Origin: JBBQNY01 sp038255255
GTDB taxonomy: Bacteria; Pseudomonadota; Gammaproteobacteria; Xanthomonadales; Ahniellaceae
Reading direction: 5' to 3'
Assembly: GCA_038255255.1 (NCBI GenBank)
Contig: JBBSLL010000001.1
Location: forward strand, 204,168 to 268,167
Length of the DNA stretch: 64,000 nt
Shown here: in pieces, positions 51,997 through 60,999 of the stretch
Numbering within the stretch: position 1 is the stretch's first letter
Layout of the letters: every line of letters begins with the position of its first letter
Translations under genes and position numbers: made by a program
Notes under the pieces: model-generated
Databases searched by the model: none
What the model was told of the DNA's origin: nothing
The model's input: the letters and a program-made list of their open reading frames with translations, nothing else

Positions 51997-52476
51997 ATGA
52001 CCGTACGGAATTGCGTAGCCTTGTTGGTTCTCGTGATCGCAGCGACGCTGGCCCCGACTTTGGCACGGGCGCAGGAGGGCGATGAGCCTGCGGGCGAGGC
52101 GCCCGCGCAGTCGGCTTCTGCCGGGGCCGCGACTTATGGCGCATCCGTTCCTGGCGGTAGTGCGACACCACTGGCGGCGGCTCTCGCCGGAGTGGCAGTT
52201 CCCCAGGATCGCGTGTTCTCCGGTCGCATCGGCAAGGTCTGCCAGAACAAGGGTTGCTGGATGACGCTGCTCGACGGAGACGCGATGGTGCGGGTGAACA
52301 CCGGTTACCGCTTCGCAATCCCGATCGATGCGCAAGGAGAGGCGCAAGTGTTCGGCACGCTCGGCAAAACCACGCTGAGCGAAAAGCACGCCGCGCACTT
52401 CCGCGCGGAATCGCTCGACGTGCAGGCGGGCGAGGGATGGGTGATAGAAGCGAAGGGGGTGCGGGTCCTGCCATGA
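51997..52476 (+). CDS. DUF4920 family exported protein
   Basis: 159 residues with a signal peptide ending at ARAQ. A low-complexity Ala/Glu linker follows. The DUF4920 core is at about 68-158: RIGKVCQNKGCWMTLLDG, with its two cysteines five residues apart, and FGTLGKTTLSEKHAAHF. The cysteine/histidine set hints at metal binding, but the function is unknown. GAGGAG lies upstream of the ATG. It overlaps the PhoX-like gene by four bases. Confidence 0.87.
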   Translation: MTVRNCVALLVLVIAATLAPTLARAQEGDEPAGEAPAQSASAGAATYGASVPGGSATPLAAALAGVAVPQDRVFSGRIGKVCQNKGCWMTLLDGDAMVRVNTGYRFAIPIDAQGEAQVFGTLGKTTLSEKHAAHFRAESLDVQAGEGWVIEAKGVRVLP

Positions 52477-53879
52477 GCGAGTGCGACGCCCGCAATCCGG
52501 ACAGCGCGCGCATCGCGCGCCGCAATTTTCTGGGTGGCGCGCTTTCGCTGGGAACGCTCGCTGCGACTTCTCCCGGGAACCTGCTGGCCGCGGCCGGTGG
52601 CACGGCGGCGATGCGTGGCAAGTGGTCGAGCGGTTATGGTCCGTTGCGCGCCGCGCGCGATGCGACCACCGGAATGAATCTGCTCTCGCTCCCCGAAGGT
52701 TTTTCGTACCGCACCTTCGGCTGGACCGGAGAGCCGATGGCCGACGGAACGCCCACGCCCGAACGCCACGATGGAATGGGCGTGGTGCGGCGACGCGGCG
52801 ACGAAGTGGTGCTGGTCCGCAACCACGAACTGACCGGTGCCACCGGCGCGTTCGGTTCCGCGACGATCCAGTACGACCGCATCGCCACTGGCGGTACGAC
52901 CACCATCTCCTTCGACACGTCGAACGGGCGCGCTGGCGTCGCGCACGCCTCGCTCGCAGGCACGCTCAAGAATTGCGCGGGTGGCGTGACGCCGTGGGGT
53001 ACGTGGCTGAGCTGCGAGGAATATGCGTCCAGCGTGAGCGACATGCTGGAGCCCTATACCCAGCCACACGGCTTCGTCTTCGAAGTGGACCCTGCCGGCG
53101 GCCCGCCACGGCGGCTCGATGACTGCGGGCAGTTCCGGCACGAGGCGGCGGTCATCGATCCTGCGTCGGGCGATGTGTACCTCACCGAGGACAGTTCATC
53201 GCGCTCGGGGTTTTACCGGATGCGCCCGCGTGTGCGCAGCGATCTTGCACAGGGCGGACAGTTGCAGATGCTCGGCGTGGTCGGGCGCACCGATCTTCGC
53301 CGCGGCGTGCCTCCCGGCACGAAGTTCAAGGCCCGCTGGTACGACATCGCCGAGCCGACCCGCGTGCATACGCCCGGAATCGCCGATGGCCTCGGCGTGC
53401 TGGGCCAGGGACTCGAAGCCGGCGCCGCCGTGTTCACCCGCCTGGAAGGCTGTTTCGCCACCAACCGCGCGATCTACTTCACCTCGACGGACGGAGGTGA
53501 TGCGGCTTCCGGACAGGTCTGGAGGTATCTGCCGCGCGAGGAGGAGTTGCACCTGGTGTTCGAGAGCCGTTCGCGCGAGCAACTCAACTATCCCGACAAC
53601 ATCTGCTTCAGTCCGCGCGGGGGCTTGCTGCTTTGCGAAGACGGCAATCGCGAGGGTGGGCAGTACCTGCTCGGTCTCGGCACGGACAACAGCCTTTTTC
53701 CGTTCGCGCGCAACCAGGTTGTGCTCGATCGGCCGGTGCATGGCCACACGGGCGACTTCCGCGCGACGGAGTGGGCTGGAGCCTGCTTCTCGCCTGATGG
53801 TCGCTGGCTGTTCGTGAACGTGTACGCTCCGGGCTTCAGCGTGGCGATCACGGGCCCCTGGCGCCGTGGGCTGATCTGA
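52473..53879 (+). CDS. PhoX-like DUF839 protein with Tat signal
   Basis: 468 residues. The Tat signal IARRNFLGGALSLG precedes export in folded form. Core motifs of the PhoX/DUF839 family: HDGMGVVRRRGDEVVLVRNHEL, NCAGGVTPWGTWLSCEE, GFVFEVDP, FRHEAAVIDP and ENDsimilar ARNQVVLDRP. PhoX enzymes are calcium/iron phosphatases; whether this member is active on phosphate esters is not shown. It is coupled to the DUF4920 gene by ATGA. Confidence 0.9.
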   Translation: MSECDARNPDSARIARRNFLGGALSLGTLAATSPGNLLAAAGGTAAMRGKWSSGYGPLRAARDATTGMNLLSLPEGFSYRTFGWTGEPMADGTPTPERHDGMGVVRRRGDEVVLVRNHELTGATGAFGSATIQYDRIATGGTTTISFDTSNGRAGVAHASLAGTLKNCAGGVTPWGTWLSCEEYASSVSDMLEPYTQPHGFVFEVDPAGGPPRRLDDCGQFRHEAAVIDPASGDVYLTEDSSSRSGFYRMRPRVRSDLAQGGQLQMLGVVGRTDLRRGVPPGTKFKARWYDIAEPTRVHTPGIADGLGVLGQGLEAGAAVFTRLEGCFATNRAIYFTSTDGGDAASGQVWRYLPREEELHLVFESRSREQLNYPDNICFSPRGGLLLCEDGNREGGQYLLGLGTDNSLFPFARNQVVLDRPVHGHTGDFRATEWAGACFSPDGRWLFVNVYAPGFSVAITGPWRRGLI

Positions 53880-53907
53880 TCGCTTTGTCTTACAGGGGGA
53901 AGTGAAC

Positions 53908-54300
53908 GTGCCAATGCCCAACATCTCGGCGATCTTCATCGCACTGCACGTCATGCTGTTGCTGGCGCTCGCCTATCGTGTTGTGACGCTGCGCCGTACG
54001 CACCGCGTCGGCCTCGGCGACGGGGCGATCGAACAGGTCCAGCAACGCGTTCGCGCGCATGCCAATGCCACCGAGTACGTGCCGGTCGCACTGCTCCAAC
54101 TCGTGGTGCTCGAACTCCTGGGCCTGCCTGCGCTGTGGCTCTACGTCGCGGGAGGCACGCTGTTGCTGGGACGAGTGCTCCACGCCATGGGTCTTTCGGA
54201 ATCCGCAGGCTACTCGAAGGGCCGCTTCTACGGCACGCTGCTGACCTGGCTGATGATGCTCGCCATGGCTGCCGCACTCCTGTTCTACGCGCTGCGCTGA
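53908..54300 (+). CDS. MAPEG family membrane protein
   Basis: 130 residues with four membrane helices. The family motif QQRVRAHANATEYVPVALLQL follows the first helix, and GRVLHAMGLSES and YGTLLTWLMM are in helices 3-4. MAPEG members include glutathione-dependent enzymes. GTG 53908 sits seven bases after AGGGGGA; GTG 53902 and ATG 53914 are alternatives. Confidence 0.92.
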   Translation: MPMPNISAIFIALHVMLLLALAYRVVTLRRTHRVGLGDGAIEQVQQRVRAHANATEYVPVALLQLVVLELLGLPALWLYVAGGTLLLGRVLHAMGLSESAGYSKGRFYGTLLTWLMMLAMAAALLFYALR

Positions 54301-54305
54301 GGCAC

Positions 54306-54335
54306 AAAAAAGGCCACAACTCTCGTTGCGGCCTT
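54306..54335 (-). terminator. Rho-independent terminator after tRNA-Leu
   Basis: AAGGCCACAAC and GTTGCGGCCTT form an 11-bp stem with one G-U-type mismatch around a TCTC loop, followed on the bottom strand by a T-run. It also sits six bases after the MAPEG stop, so it could end that transcript too. Confidence 0.8.
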
Positions 54336-54356
54336 CGTTGCGACATCACCTGAAGA

Positions 54357-54441
54357 TGGTGCCCAGGAGAGGACTCGAACCTCCACGGGTCTCCCCGCTA
54401 GCACCTGAAGCTAGTGCGTCTACCAATTCCGCCACCTGGGC
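54357..54441 (-). tRNA. tRNA-Leu (CAG)
   Basis: 85-base class II tRNA with acceptor GCCCAGG/CCTGGGC, D-loop TGGCGGAATTGGTAGACGC, anticodon stem CTAGC/GCTAG with loop TTCAGGT (CAG), a long variable arm (GGGGAGACCC) and encoded CCA. Confidence 0.97.
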
Positions 54442-54760
54442 AAAGCGCTTGCGGCATTGCGCCGCAAGGCCGCGCACGATAGCCACGCGCCATCGGGGTG
54501 TCAAATGCGAACCCCGCGTCAGGCGCGGACGGTGGCATCGACCCCGGCAGTCCAGCACGGGTAGCGCTATGTAACATGGTGAAAGGCACGGCGTTCAATT
54601 GCCTTTCCTCCCGACAGGAAGCCATGGATACCCGCATTCGCAATAGGATCCGCATGCACGCCCCGCGCTCACCCGACAGGTCGAGCCGATACGTCATTGC
54701 GATCTGGCGATGCCCCACGCTTCGCTCCGCACCCGCTTACGTCGAGCGGATCGGAATGCA
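54442..54760. other. Gap between tRNA-Leu and the DUF819 gene
   Basis: This 319-base stretch holds the tRNA-Leu promoter. Beyond it I see no gene or strong structure. A reading frame continuous with the DUF819 gene enters at ATG 54710. Confidence 0.5.
54476..54504 (-). promoter_or_regulatory. Sigma-70 promoter of tRNA-Leu
   Basis: A perfect -35 TTGACA (54499-54504) and TATCGT (54476-54481) are separated by 17 bases on the bottom strand. A GC-rich discriminator (GCGCGG) follows the -10, as expected for stringently controlled stable RNA. Confidence 0.78.
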
Positions 54761-55954
54761 GTGATCACGACCGTCTGGCCCTATCTCGCGATCCTGGTCT
54801 TCGTGGCGGGGCTTTTCCCCGCGCTCGAGAAAGCCTTCGGCTGGAAGATCTTTGAAGTGCTGCCCCCGATCGTATGGACTTACCTGGTGGTGACCGCGCT
54901 CGCGGTGGCTGGCATCTGGGATCGCAGCGAAGAAATCGCTGCCGCGCAGCGCGCGCTCACATCACAACTGTTGCCTGCATTGCTGTTCCTGCTCATGGTC
55001 ACCTGCGACCTGCGCGCGATCGCCGCGCTTGGCCCGCGCCTGCTCGCTGTATTCGCCTGCTCCATGGCCACCATCCTGCTCGCGGTGGTGCTCGCATACC
55101 TGCTATTTCGCCACGCGCTGCCGGCCGATGGCTGGAAGATGCTGGCGCTGCTCTCCGCGACGTGGACGGGTGGTTCCGCCAACCTCGTCGCAGTCAAGGA
55201 AATCATCGCATTGCCTGAAAACCTGCTGCCCCCGGTGCTGCTCGCGGATGCGCTGTGCTACTCGGCATGGATCGTGGTGTTGTTCGCTGCGGGCGGCTTC
55301 GCGCCTGCCTTCAAACGCTGGACGCGGGTGGATGCGCGATGGGCTCCCGAAGCGGAAGCACCTGCAGAAGCAGGGCCTGCGGAGACCGCGGGCGCGCCGC
55401 CCACCCCTCGGGCGACCCACTACGGCGAGGCATTGCTCTGGCTCGGCATCGCGATGCTGGTGGGCCTTGCGGCCGCGGCGTTCGCGGCGCGCATCCCTGT
55501 CGCCCGCATGTTCACCGCGACGTCCTGGACCGTGTTGTTCGCAACGCTCGCAGGCCTCGTGGTCGGACGCACGTCGCTCGCACGGGTATCCGGTGCGGGC
55601 CCGCTCGCCAGCGCCCTGCTCGCCTGCCTCGTCGCGGTGCTGGGATCGCAAAGCAATTTCGCGGGCATGTCGGCCGCCCCACTCTTCGTGCTGGTCGGCT
55701 TCTGCGTGCTGGCACTGCACGCGTTGCTGCTCGCGGGCGCGGCGCGACTATTCCGGTTCGATCTGCACCTGTGCGGCATCGCCTCGCTGGCAGGGATCGG
55801 CGGTGCGGCCACCGCCCCGTTGCTCGCTGCTTCCTACGACAAGGTGCTGGTACCCGTGGCCGTGCTCTACGCAATGCTCGGGCTTGTGCTCGGCACCGCG
55901 GTCGGCGTCGCCATGGCGCAGATCCTGTCTAGCCTCGCACCTGTTTTTCCTTGA
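54761..55954 (+). CDS. DUF819 family membrane protein
   Basis: 397 residues and about ten to eleven membrane segments. The family pattern is clear: FPALEKAFGWKIFEVLPPIVWTYL, LLFLLMVTCDLRAIAALGPRLL, SATWTGGSANLVAVKEIIALPEN and GIASLAGIGGAATAPLLAASYD. The repeated glycine-rich half-segments resemble a transporter inverted repeat. The substrate is unknown. GTG 54761 gives the family's usual short N-terminus; ATG 54710 would add 17 basic residues. Confidence 0.88.
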   Translation: MITTVWPYLAILVFVAGLFPALEKAFGWKIFEVLPPIVWTYLVVTALAVAGIWDRSEEIAAAQRALTSQLLPALLFLLMVTCDLRAIAALGPRLLAVFACSMATILLAVVLAYLLFRHALPADGWKMLALLSATWTGGSANLVAVKEIIALPENLLPPVLLADALCYSAWIVVLFAAGGFAPAFKRWTRVDARWAPEAEAPAEAGPAETAGAPPTPRATHYGEALLWLGIAMLVGLAAAAFAARIPVARMFTATSWTVLFATLAGLVVGRTSLARVSGAGPLASALLACLVAVLGSQSNFAGMSAAPLFVLVGFCVLALHALLLAGAARLFRFDLHLCGIASLAGIGGAATAPLLAASYDKVLVPVAVLYAMLGLVLGTAVGVAMAQILSSLAPVFP

Positions 55955-55959
55955 GCACC

Positions 55960-57348
55960 ATGAATACACCAGCGCGCCTCTGCTCCGTCCTCTCGCTCGT
56001 TGCGGTTCTCTGTACGTGCGCGTGGGTACGTGATCCGCACGCGGATCACGGTGTCATCGAACTGGAAGCAGCGGCCCACACCGCGGACTACTGGATCGCG
56101 AAGCTGCCGGTCGGCGACGCGATGGCGAACGCAGCAGCGATCGCCGCGCAGAACGAACGTCTGCGGCGCACCGATCCGTCGGTCAACGACATCGAATCGC
56201 TGCCTGTCCGGATCGGGCGCGAGCGCATTCGCGGCTGGGTCGAAACGCTGTCGAAGCTGCCCGTTTCACCGCGCTACGACGAAGCTGGCGAACGTTTGTC
56301 GTCGACCACGCGTGCGCAGCTGCGCGCCAACGTCGCCGTGGAATCGATTCCGCTGATGCGCCCGACGCGCTATGGCCTGGTCACGCAGCGTGCGGACCTG
56401 CGTGCTTTTCCGACGCGCATGCGCGTGTTCTCGACGCCGGGCAACACCGACATCGATCGATTCCAGGAGAGCGCGCTGTTTCCCGGAACGCCGGTCGCGA
56501 TCGTCCACGCCAGTGCCGACGGCGAATGGTGGTTCGTGGTCAGCGAGCTTTACGAGGCATGGATCGAGCAGCGCCACGTCGCGATCGGCACTCCGGGGCA
56601 GGTGTTCGGGTACGTGCGCAAGTCGCCGCTTCTCGTCGTGACCGGCGACACGGTGCGCACGAACTTCACGCCCGAGCAGCCGCAGGTTTCCGAGCTCGCG
56701 CTCGACATGGGGGTGCGGTTGCCACTCCTTGCGGATTGGCCACGCGACCGGCCGGTCAACGGCCAGCATGCGCATGCGGCGCACGTGGTCGAGCTGCCCA
56801 TCCGGTCTTCTTCGGGGGCGCTCGAGTTCGCGCCCGCGCTGCTCCGGCGCGATGCCGACGTGGCTCCCGGATTCCTTCCGCTCAATGGCGCAACGCTGCT
56901 TCGCCAGGGCTTCAAGTTCCTGGGCGAGCGCTACGGATGGGGCCACGCCTACAACGCCCGCGACTGCAGCGGTTTCGTGTCCGAGGTGTACCGCAGTGCC
57001 GGTGTCACGTTGCCGCGCAACACCGGCGACCAAGCCCGCAGCGGCGCGTTCGAGCGATTCGACTTCACTGCGGGCATGGACCATGCCGAGCGGCTCGACG
57101 CCTTGCGCGCACTCCGAGTGGGCGACCTGATTTACACGCCGGGCCACGTGATGATGTACGTCGGATCCGACCGGGGATCTCCCCATGTGATTCACGACAC
57201 CGCAGGCATCAACTATCGCGGCGCCGACGGCAAGTTGAAGCAGATGGTGGTCAACGGCGTGGTGGTGACGCCGCTCGCGTTGCTGCGATCAGAAGACGAT
57301 CGCCCGATCCTGGACCGCATCACCAGCATCCAGCGCATCCGGCCTTGA
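55960..57348 (+). CDS. Exported SH3/NlpC-P60 murein endopeptidase
   Basis: 462 residues with a signal peptide (LCSVLSLVAVLCTCAW). The N-terminal and middle parts resemble the SH3-type domains of NlpC/P60 stem-peptide endopeptidases (FSTPGNTDIDRFQESALFPGTPVAIVHASADGEWWFV in part). The catalytic domain is at about 310-460: Cys336 in DCSGFVSEVYR, His396 in PGHVMMYVG and a third polar residue in HVIHDT. It likely cuts gamma-D-Glu-diaminopimelate bonds in murein peptides. The epimerase gene follows after 73 bases. Confidence 0.9.
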   Translation: MNTPARLCSVLSLVAVLCTCAWVRDPHADHGVIELEAAAHTADYWIAKLPVGDAMANAAAIAAQNERLRRTDPSVNDIESLPVRIGRERIRGWVETLSKLPVSPRYDEAGERLSSTTRAQLRANVAVESIPLMRPTRYGLVTQRADLRAFPTRMRVFSTPGNTDIDRFQESALFPGTPVAIVHASADGEWWFVVSELYEAWIEQRHVAIGTPGQVFGYVRKSPLLVVTGDTVRTNFTPEQPQVSELALDMGVRLPLLADWPRDRPVNGQHAHAAHVVELPIRSSSGALEFAPALLRRDADVAPGFLPLNGATLLRQGFKFLGERYGWGHAYNARDCSGFVSEVYRSAGVTLPRNTGDQARSGAFERFDFTAGMDHAERLDALRALRVGDLIYTPGHVMMYVGSDRGSPHVIHDTAGINYRGADGKLKQMVVNGVVVTPLALLRSEDDRPILDRITSIQRIRP

Positions 57349-57421
57349 GCGCGCGGGGCGTGTCTCCACTGCACGACTCCGGATTTGAGCGCGGGCCTCG
57401 CGCGCCCGAGTTGCGCGTCCG

Positions 57422-58519
57422 GTGAGAATCACTGGGTTCGACCTTTCGATGTTGCGCGTGCCGCTCAGGACGCCCTTCAGGACTGCACTGCGAACGGTGG
57501 AATCCGTCGAGGACATCGTCATCACCGTGCACACCGACACCGGCAACGTCGGCTACGGCGAGGCGCCACCCACCGCGGCAATCACCGGCGACACGCACGA
57601 GTCGATAATCGCCGCGATCCGCATGGGCATTGCGCCGCGCCTCATCGGAGAGGACATCTACGACCTCGACCACCTCACGCGCCTCATCCAGGGCGCGGTC
57701 GCGGGTAATACCAGCGCGAAAGCGGCCGTCGAGATCGCCATTTACGACCTCTTCGGCCAGTTCCACGGCCTGCCTTTGTACAAGATCCTTGGCGGTGGAG
57801 TGCCGTCGCTCCGGACCGACATCACCATCAGCGTCGACGATATCGGGAAGATGGTGTCCGACTCGCTCGCTGCCGTCGATCGCGGATACGAGGCGCTCAA
57901 GATCAAGGTTGGCAAGGATTTCGAAGTCGATCTCGAACGGGTAAAGGCGATTCATGCGGCGGTCGGACCGGACATCCTGCTGCGGCTCGACGCCAACCAG
58001 GGCTGGACCCCCGAGCAATCGGTGATCGCCATCCGGGCGCTCGAGGAATCCGGCATCCAGCTCGATCTCGTGGAACAACCGGTCAAGGCGCACGACCTTG
58101 CCGGACTCAAGTACGTCACCGACCGCGTGCGCACGCCGGTCATGGCCGATGAGAGCGTGTTCGGTCCCGCCGAAGCCCTCGAGCTCATCCGCATGCAAGC
58201 CGCCGACATCATCAACATCAAGCTCATGAAGGCGGGTGGGTTGTCACGCGCGATTCAGATCGCCGACATCGCCGAGGCGCACGGCATCGAATGCATGATG
58301 GGCTGCATGCTCGAAGCGGGCATCAGCGTGTCTGCCGCCGCGCACCTCGCCATCGCAAGGTCGCAGGTCATTACCCGGGTGGATCTCGATGGCCCGTCGC
58401 TGTGTGCGCGGAACCCGATCGAGGGCGGCGCGATCTTCGAGGATTCCCGGATCACGGTGACTGATGCGCCGGGGCTCGGCATCCGCGCCGTCCGGGGTCT
58501 GGAGCCCTTGCAAGCCTGA
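57422..58519 (+). CDS. Dipeptide epimerase (L-Ala-D/L-Glu type), enolase superfamily
   Basis: 365 residues from a GTG. The capping domain is followed by the barrel. The first acid/base pair is Lys160/Lys162 in LKIKVG; Asp190 in LDANQGW, the Glu in LVEQP and Asp243 in ADESVF bind magnesium; the second catalytic lysine is in INIKLMKAGG. A DxD (VDLDGP) near the end binds the dipeptide amino group. This is the signature of L-Ala-D/L-Glu epimerases. With the upstream endopeptidase it completes a murein-peptide recycling module. Confidence 0.93.
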   Translation: MRITGFDLSMLRVPLRTPFRTALRTVESVEDIVITVHTDTGNVGYGEAPPTAAITGDTHESIIAAIRMGIAPRLIGEDIYDLDHLTRLIQGAVAGNTSAKAAVEIAIYDLFGQFHGLPLYKILGGGVPSLRTDITISVDDIGKMVSDSLAAVDRGYEALKIKVGKDFEVDLERVKAIHAAVGPDILLRLDANQGWTPEQSVIAIRALEESGIQLDLVEQPVKAHDLAGLKYVTDRVRTPVMADESVFGPAEALELIRMQAADIINIKLMKAGGLSRAIQIADIAEAHGIECMMGCMLEAGISVSAAAHLAIARSQVITRVDLDGPSLCARNPIEGGAIFEDSRITVTDAPGLGIRAVRGLEPLQA

Positions 58520-58635
58520 GGGGTCATTGGCACGCCAGGCGCGGGGACTGCCGCTGCGGAAGGCGACGCATTTTTTTCCGGCCCGCGTCGTAGTATGGGA
58601 GCTCGCTACGTCGCGCCGGCATCGGGGAGTGCGGG

Positions 58636-60873
58636 TTGCAGGACTTTCTCGACGAACTGAAGCGACGCAATGTTCTCCGTGTCGCGATCGCCTATCTCGT
58701 GCTGGCGTGGCTACTTGTCCAGGTCGGGTCGGTACTGCTGCCGACTTTCGAGGCCCCTGCGTGGGTCATGCGGGTCCTCGTGCTGGTGCTCGCCGCCGGC
58801 TTCGTCGTCACCCTCGTTTTCAGCTGGGTCTTTGAGCTGACGCCCGATGGCGTCAAGCGGGAAAGCGAGATCGACCGCAGCCAGTCGGTCACCACCCAGA
58901 CTGCACGCAAGCTCGACGTCGCGGTGATCGTGCTCCTCATCGCGGCGATCGGCGTGGCAGTGGCCTCGCGAGGTGGAAGGCTGAAGGACACGCCAGCGGC
59001 CGTGGCCGTCGAGACCAAACGCGATGTCCGACCCTCCGTCGCGGTGCTGCCGTTCGTGAACATGTCCGCGCTCAAGGAAAACGAGTACTTCGCCGACGGT
59101 CTCAGCGAGACGCTGCTCAACATGCTCGCGCAGGTCTCGGGCCTCAAGGTCGCGGCGAGGACTTCCGCATTCGCATTCAAGGACACCAAGACCGACATCC
59201 GCGAAATCGGCAGGGTCCTGAACGTCAGTACGGTGCTCGAGGGATCGGTGCAGCGCGCCGGCACCCGCGTGCGCATCACGGCACAGCTGATCGACGTGGC
59301 CGACGGAAGCCACCTGTGGTCGCAGAGTTACGATCGCACGCTCGAGGACATCTTCGCGATCCAGGACGAGATCGCAACCGCAGTGGCGAAAGAGCTGACC
59401 CGTTCGCTCATGGGGGCGGCGGAGTCGCGTAAGCCGAACGTGGCGTCGCCGGCTACGCATGACTCAAAGGCTTACGACAGCTATTTGCGCGGGCTCGAGC
59501 AACTCAATATCAACAGTTACGCATCGCTGCCGATGGCGGAGCGCCTGTTCCAGCAGTCGCTGACGACCGACGCCGGTTTCGATGAAGCACGCACGGCGCT
59601 GGCGCGGACGTTCTTCCAGATGGCCGATACCGGCCTGCTCACGCAGCGCGACGCGCACGTACGCGGACGCGCCGTATTGGCACCGCTGATCGAGCGCAAA
59701 CCTCCCGATCCCGTTGCGCTGTCGTACGACGCGATCCTGCGGTTGCGGGCCGTCTACGACACGGTTGACGAACACGAAGCACGTCGGCATGCGCGGGACA
59801 CTCTGCAGCGTGCGATTTCCGCGGTCCCCAACGCCGTTGAACTCTATGAAATTGCGGCCTTGACGTTCCGGGGCGACGAAAAAAAGGCAGGAGAGGCCTT
59901 GGCGCTGATCGAGCGAGCCTTGCTCATCGACCCCCTGTCGATGAGCCTGCTCGCTGCGAAGGCGCGACAACTACGCGAAATGAAGCGGTTCGACGAGTCG
60001 CTCGAGGCCTTCGCCCGCGTGCGCGAGCTGGCTCCGACCAGTCCGGTCGGCTACAACGGCGCGGCGCTGGTGTACTCGCAAAGCGGCCCGTACGTCGAGG
60101 CTGTGCGGTGGTATGCACGGAGTGCGCAAGTCGATCGTGACGACCATGAGTTGCCGGCGGCGGCCGCGCAGTATCTGCTGGTCATGGGCCTGCCGGATGA
60201 AGCCTTGCCGTGGATCAGGAGGGCCGAACAGCTCAATGCATCGGGGTCGGATTCGCTGAGGGTGCGGATGTTGCATTCAGCGCACACCGGGGATCGCAAA
60301 CAGGCACTGCAGATTGCTGAAACCGTGATACGCGAACGTCGCGACAATCGCCGTTGGATCCAGGGGACTGCAGTAATCGCCTACCTGACATTGATGCAGG
60401 AGGCGGGCAAACTGGCAGACGGCATCGCTTTGCTGCGCAGTGAGGCCCCGGGGGTCCTCGACATGCCGCCGAAGCAACCCGCGAGCGTTTTCGATTTCAT
60501 CGTGCTCTGGTTTGGAACTGAATTCCTTGCCGATACCTTTGGCGATGACGAACGTCGAGCCCGTTTGGCCCATTTCATCGCTGCGACAAAGGCGCTGGAT
60601 CCGGAATTCAATCCGGACGAGGGGCTCGACGGCGTCCTGCCGAACGCCCTTCGCGGAAATCACTCGCGCGCTGCGGAATTGTGGGCGCAGGTACTCGGCG
60701 ACCCAGGCGAATTGCCGGAGGAATGGCGTCTCGCACTGCGCAGCCCCTTACTGGCGCAGGCGGTAAAGGATCCCCGGGTAGTTGCCGCGACCGCGGCTCT
60801 CGAAGCCGACTTCGCTAAACAGGCGATTCGCTACCGCGAACTGGTGGCGTCCGGGGAAATCGTAGTGCCCTGA
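58636..60873 (+). CDS. FlgO/TolB-N-type and TPR protein, membrane-anchored
   Basis: 745 residues from a TTG with GGGGAG upstream. Three N-terminal membrane segments (YLVLAWLLVQVGSVLL, VLVLVLAAGFVVTLVFSWVF and VAVIVLLIAAIGVAVAS). The FlgO/TolB-N-like domain (about 130-260) begins SVAVLPFVNMSALKENEYFADGLSETLLNML and ends HLWSQSYDRTLEDIFAIQDEIA. TPR-like helices fill the rest. These parts usually sit C-terminal to adenylate cyclase or a DNA-binding domain; here neither is present. It may be a scaffold or sensor. Function is unknown. Confidence 0.85.
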   Translation: MQDFLDELKRRNVLRVAIAYLVLAWLLVQVGSVLLPTFEAPAWVMRVLVLVLAAGFVVTLVFSWVFELTPDGVKRESEIDRSQSVTTQTARKLDVAVIVLLIAAIGVAVASRGGRLKDTPAAVAVETKRDVRPSVAVLPFVNMSALKENEYFADGLSETLLNMLAQVSGLKVAARTSAFAFKDTKTDIREIGRVLNVSTVLEGSVQRAGTRVRITAQLIDVADGSHLWSQSYDRTLEDIFAIQDEIATAVAKELTRSLMGAAESRKPNVASPATHDSKAYDSYLRGLEQLNINSYASLPMAERLFQQSLTTDAGFDEARTALARTFFQMADTGLLTQRDAHVRGRAVLAPLIERKPPDPVALSYDAILRLRAVYDTVDEHEARRHARDTLQRAISAVPNAVELYEIAALTFRGDEKKAGEALALIERALLIDPLSMSLLAAKARQLREMKRFDESLEAFARVRELAPTSPVGYNGAALVYSQSGPYVEAVRWYARSAQVDRDDHELPAAAAQYLLVMGLPDEALPWIRRAEQLNASGSDSLRVRMLHSAHTGDRKQALQIAETVIRERRDNRRWIQGTAVIAYLTLMQEAGKLADGIALLRSEAPGVLDMPPKQPASVFDFIVLWFGTEFLADTFGDDERRARLAHFIAATKALDPEFNPDEGLDGVLPNALRGNHSRAAELWAQVLGDPGELPEEWRLALRSPLLAQAVKDPRVVAATAALEADFAKQAIRYRELVASGEIVVP

Positions 60874-60999
60874 CCGGCTCTTGATGACGATGTTCAAAAG
60901 GTTTCCGGGCCTGACCGCTTCTTGAATCGGAACCGCGTTTCGGGAACACACCTGAGTTGAATGACGCGGCCTCAGAGTCCGGCGCGATACCATCGCGCC

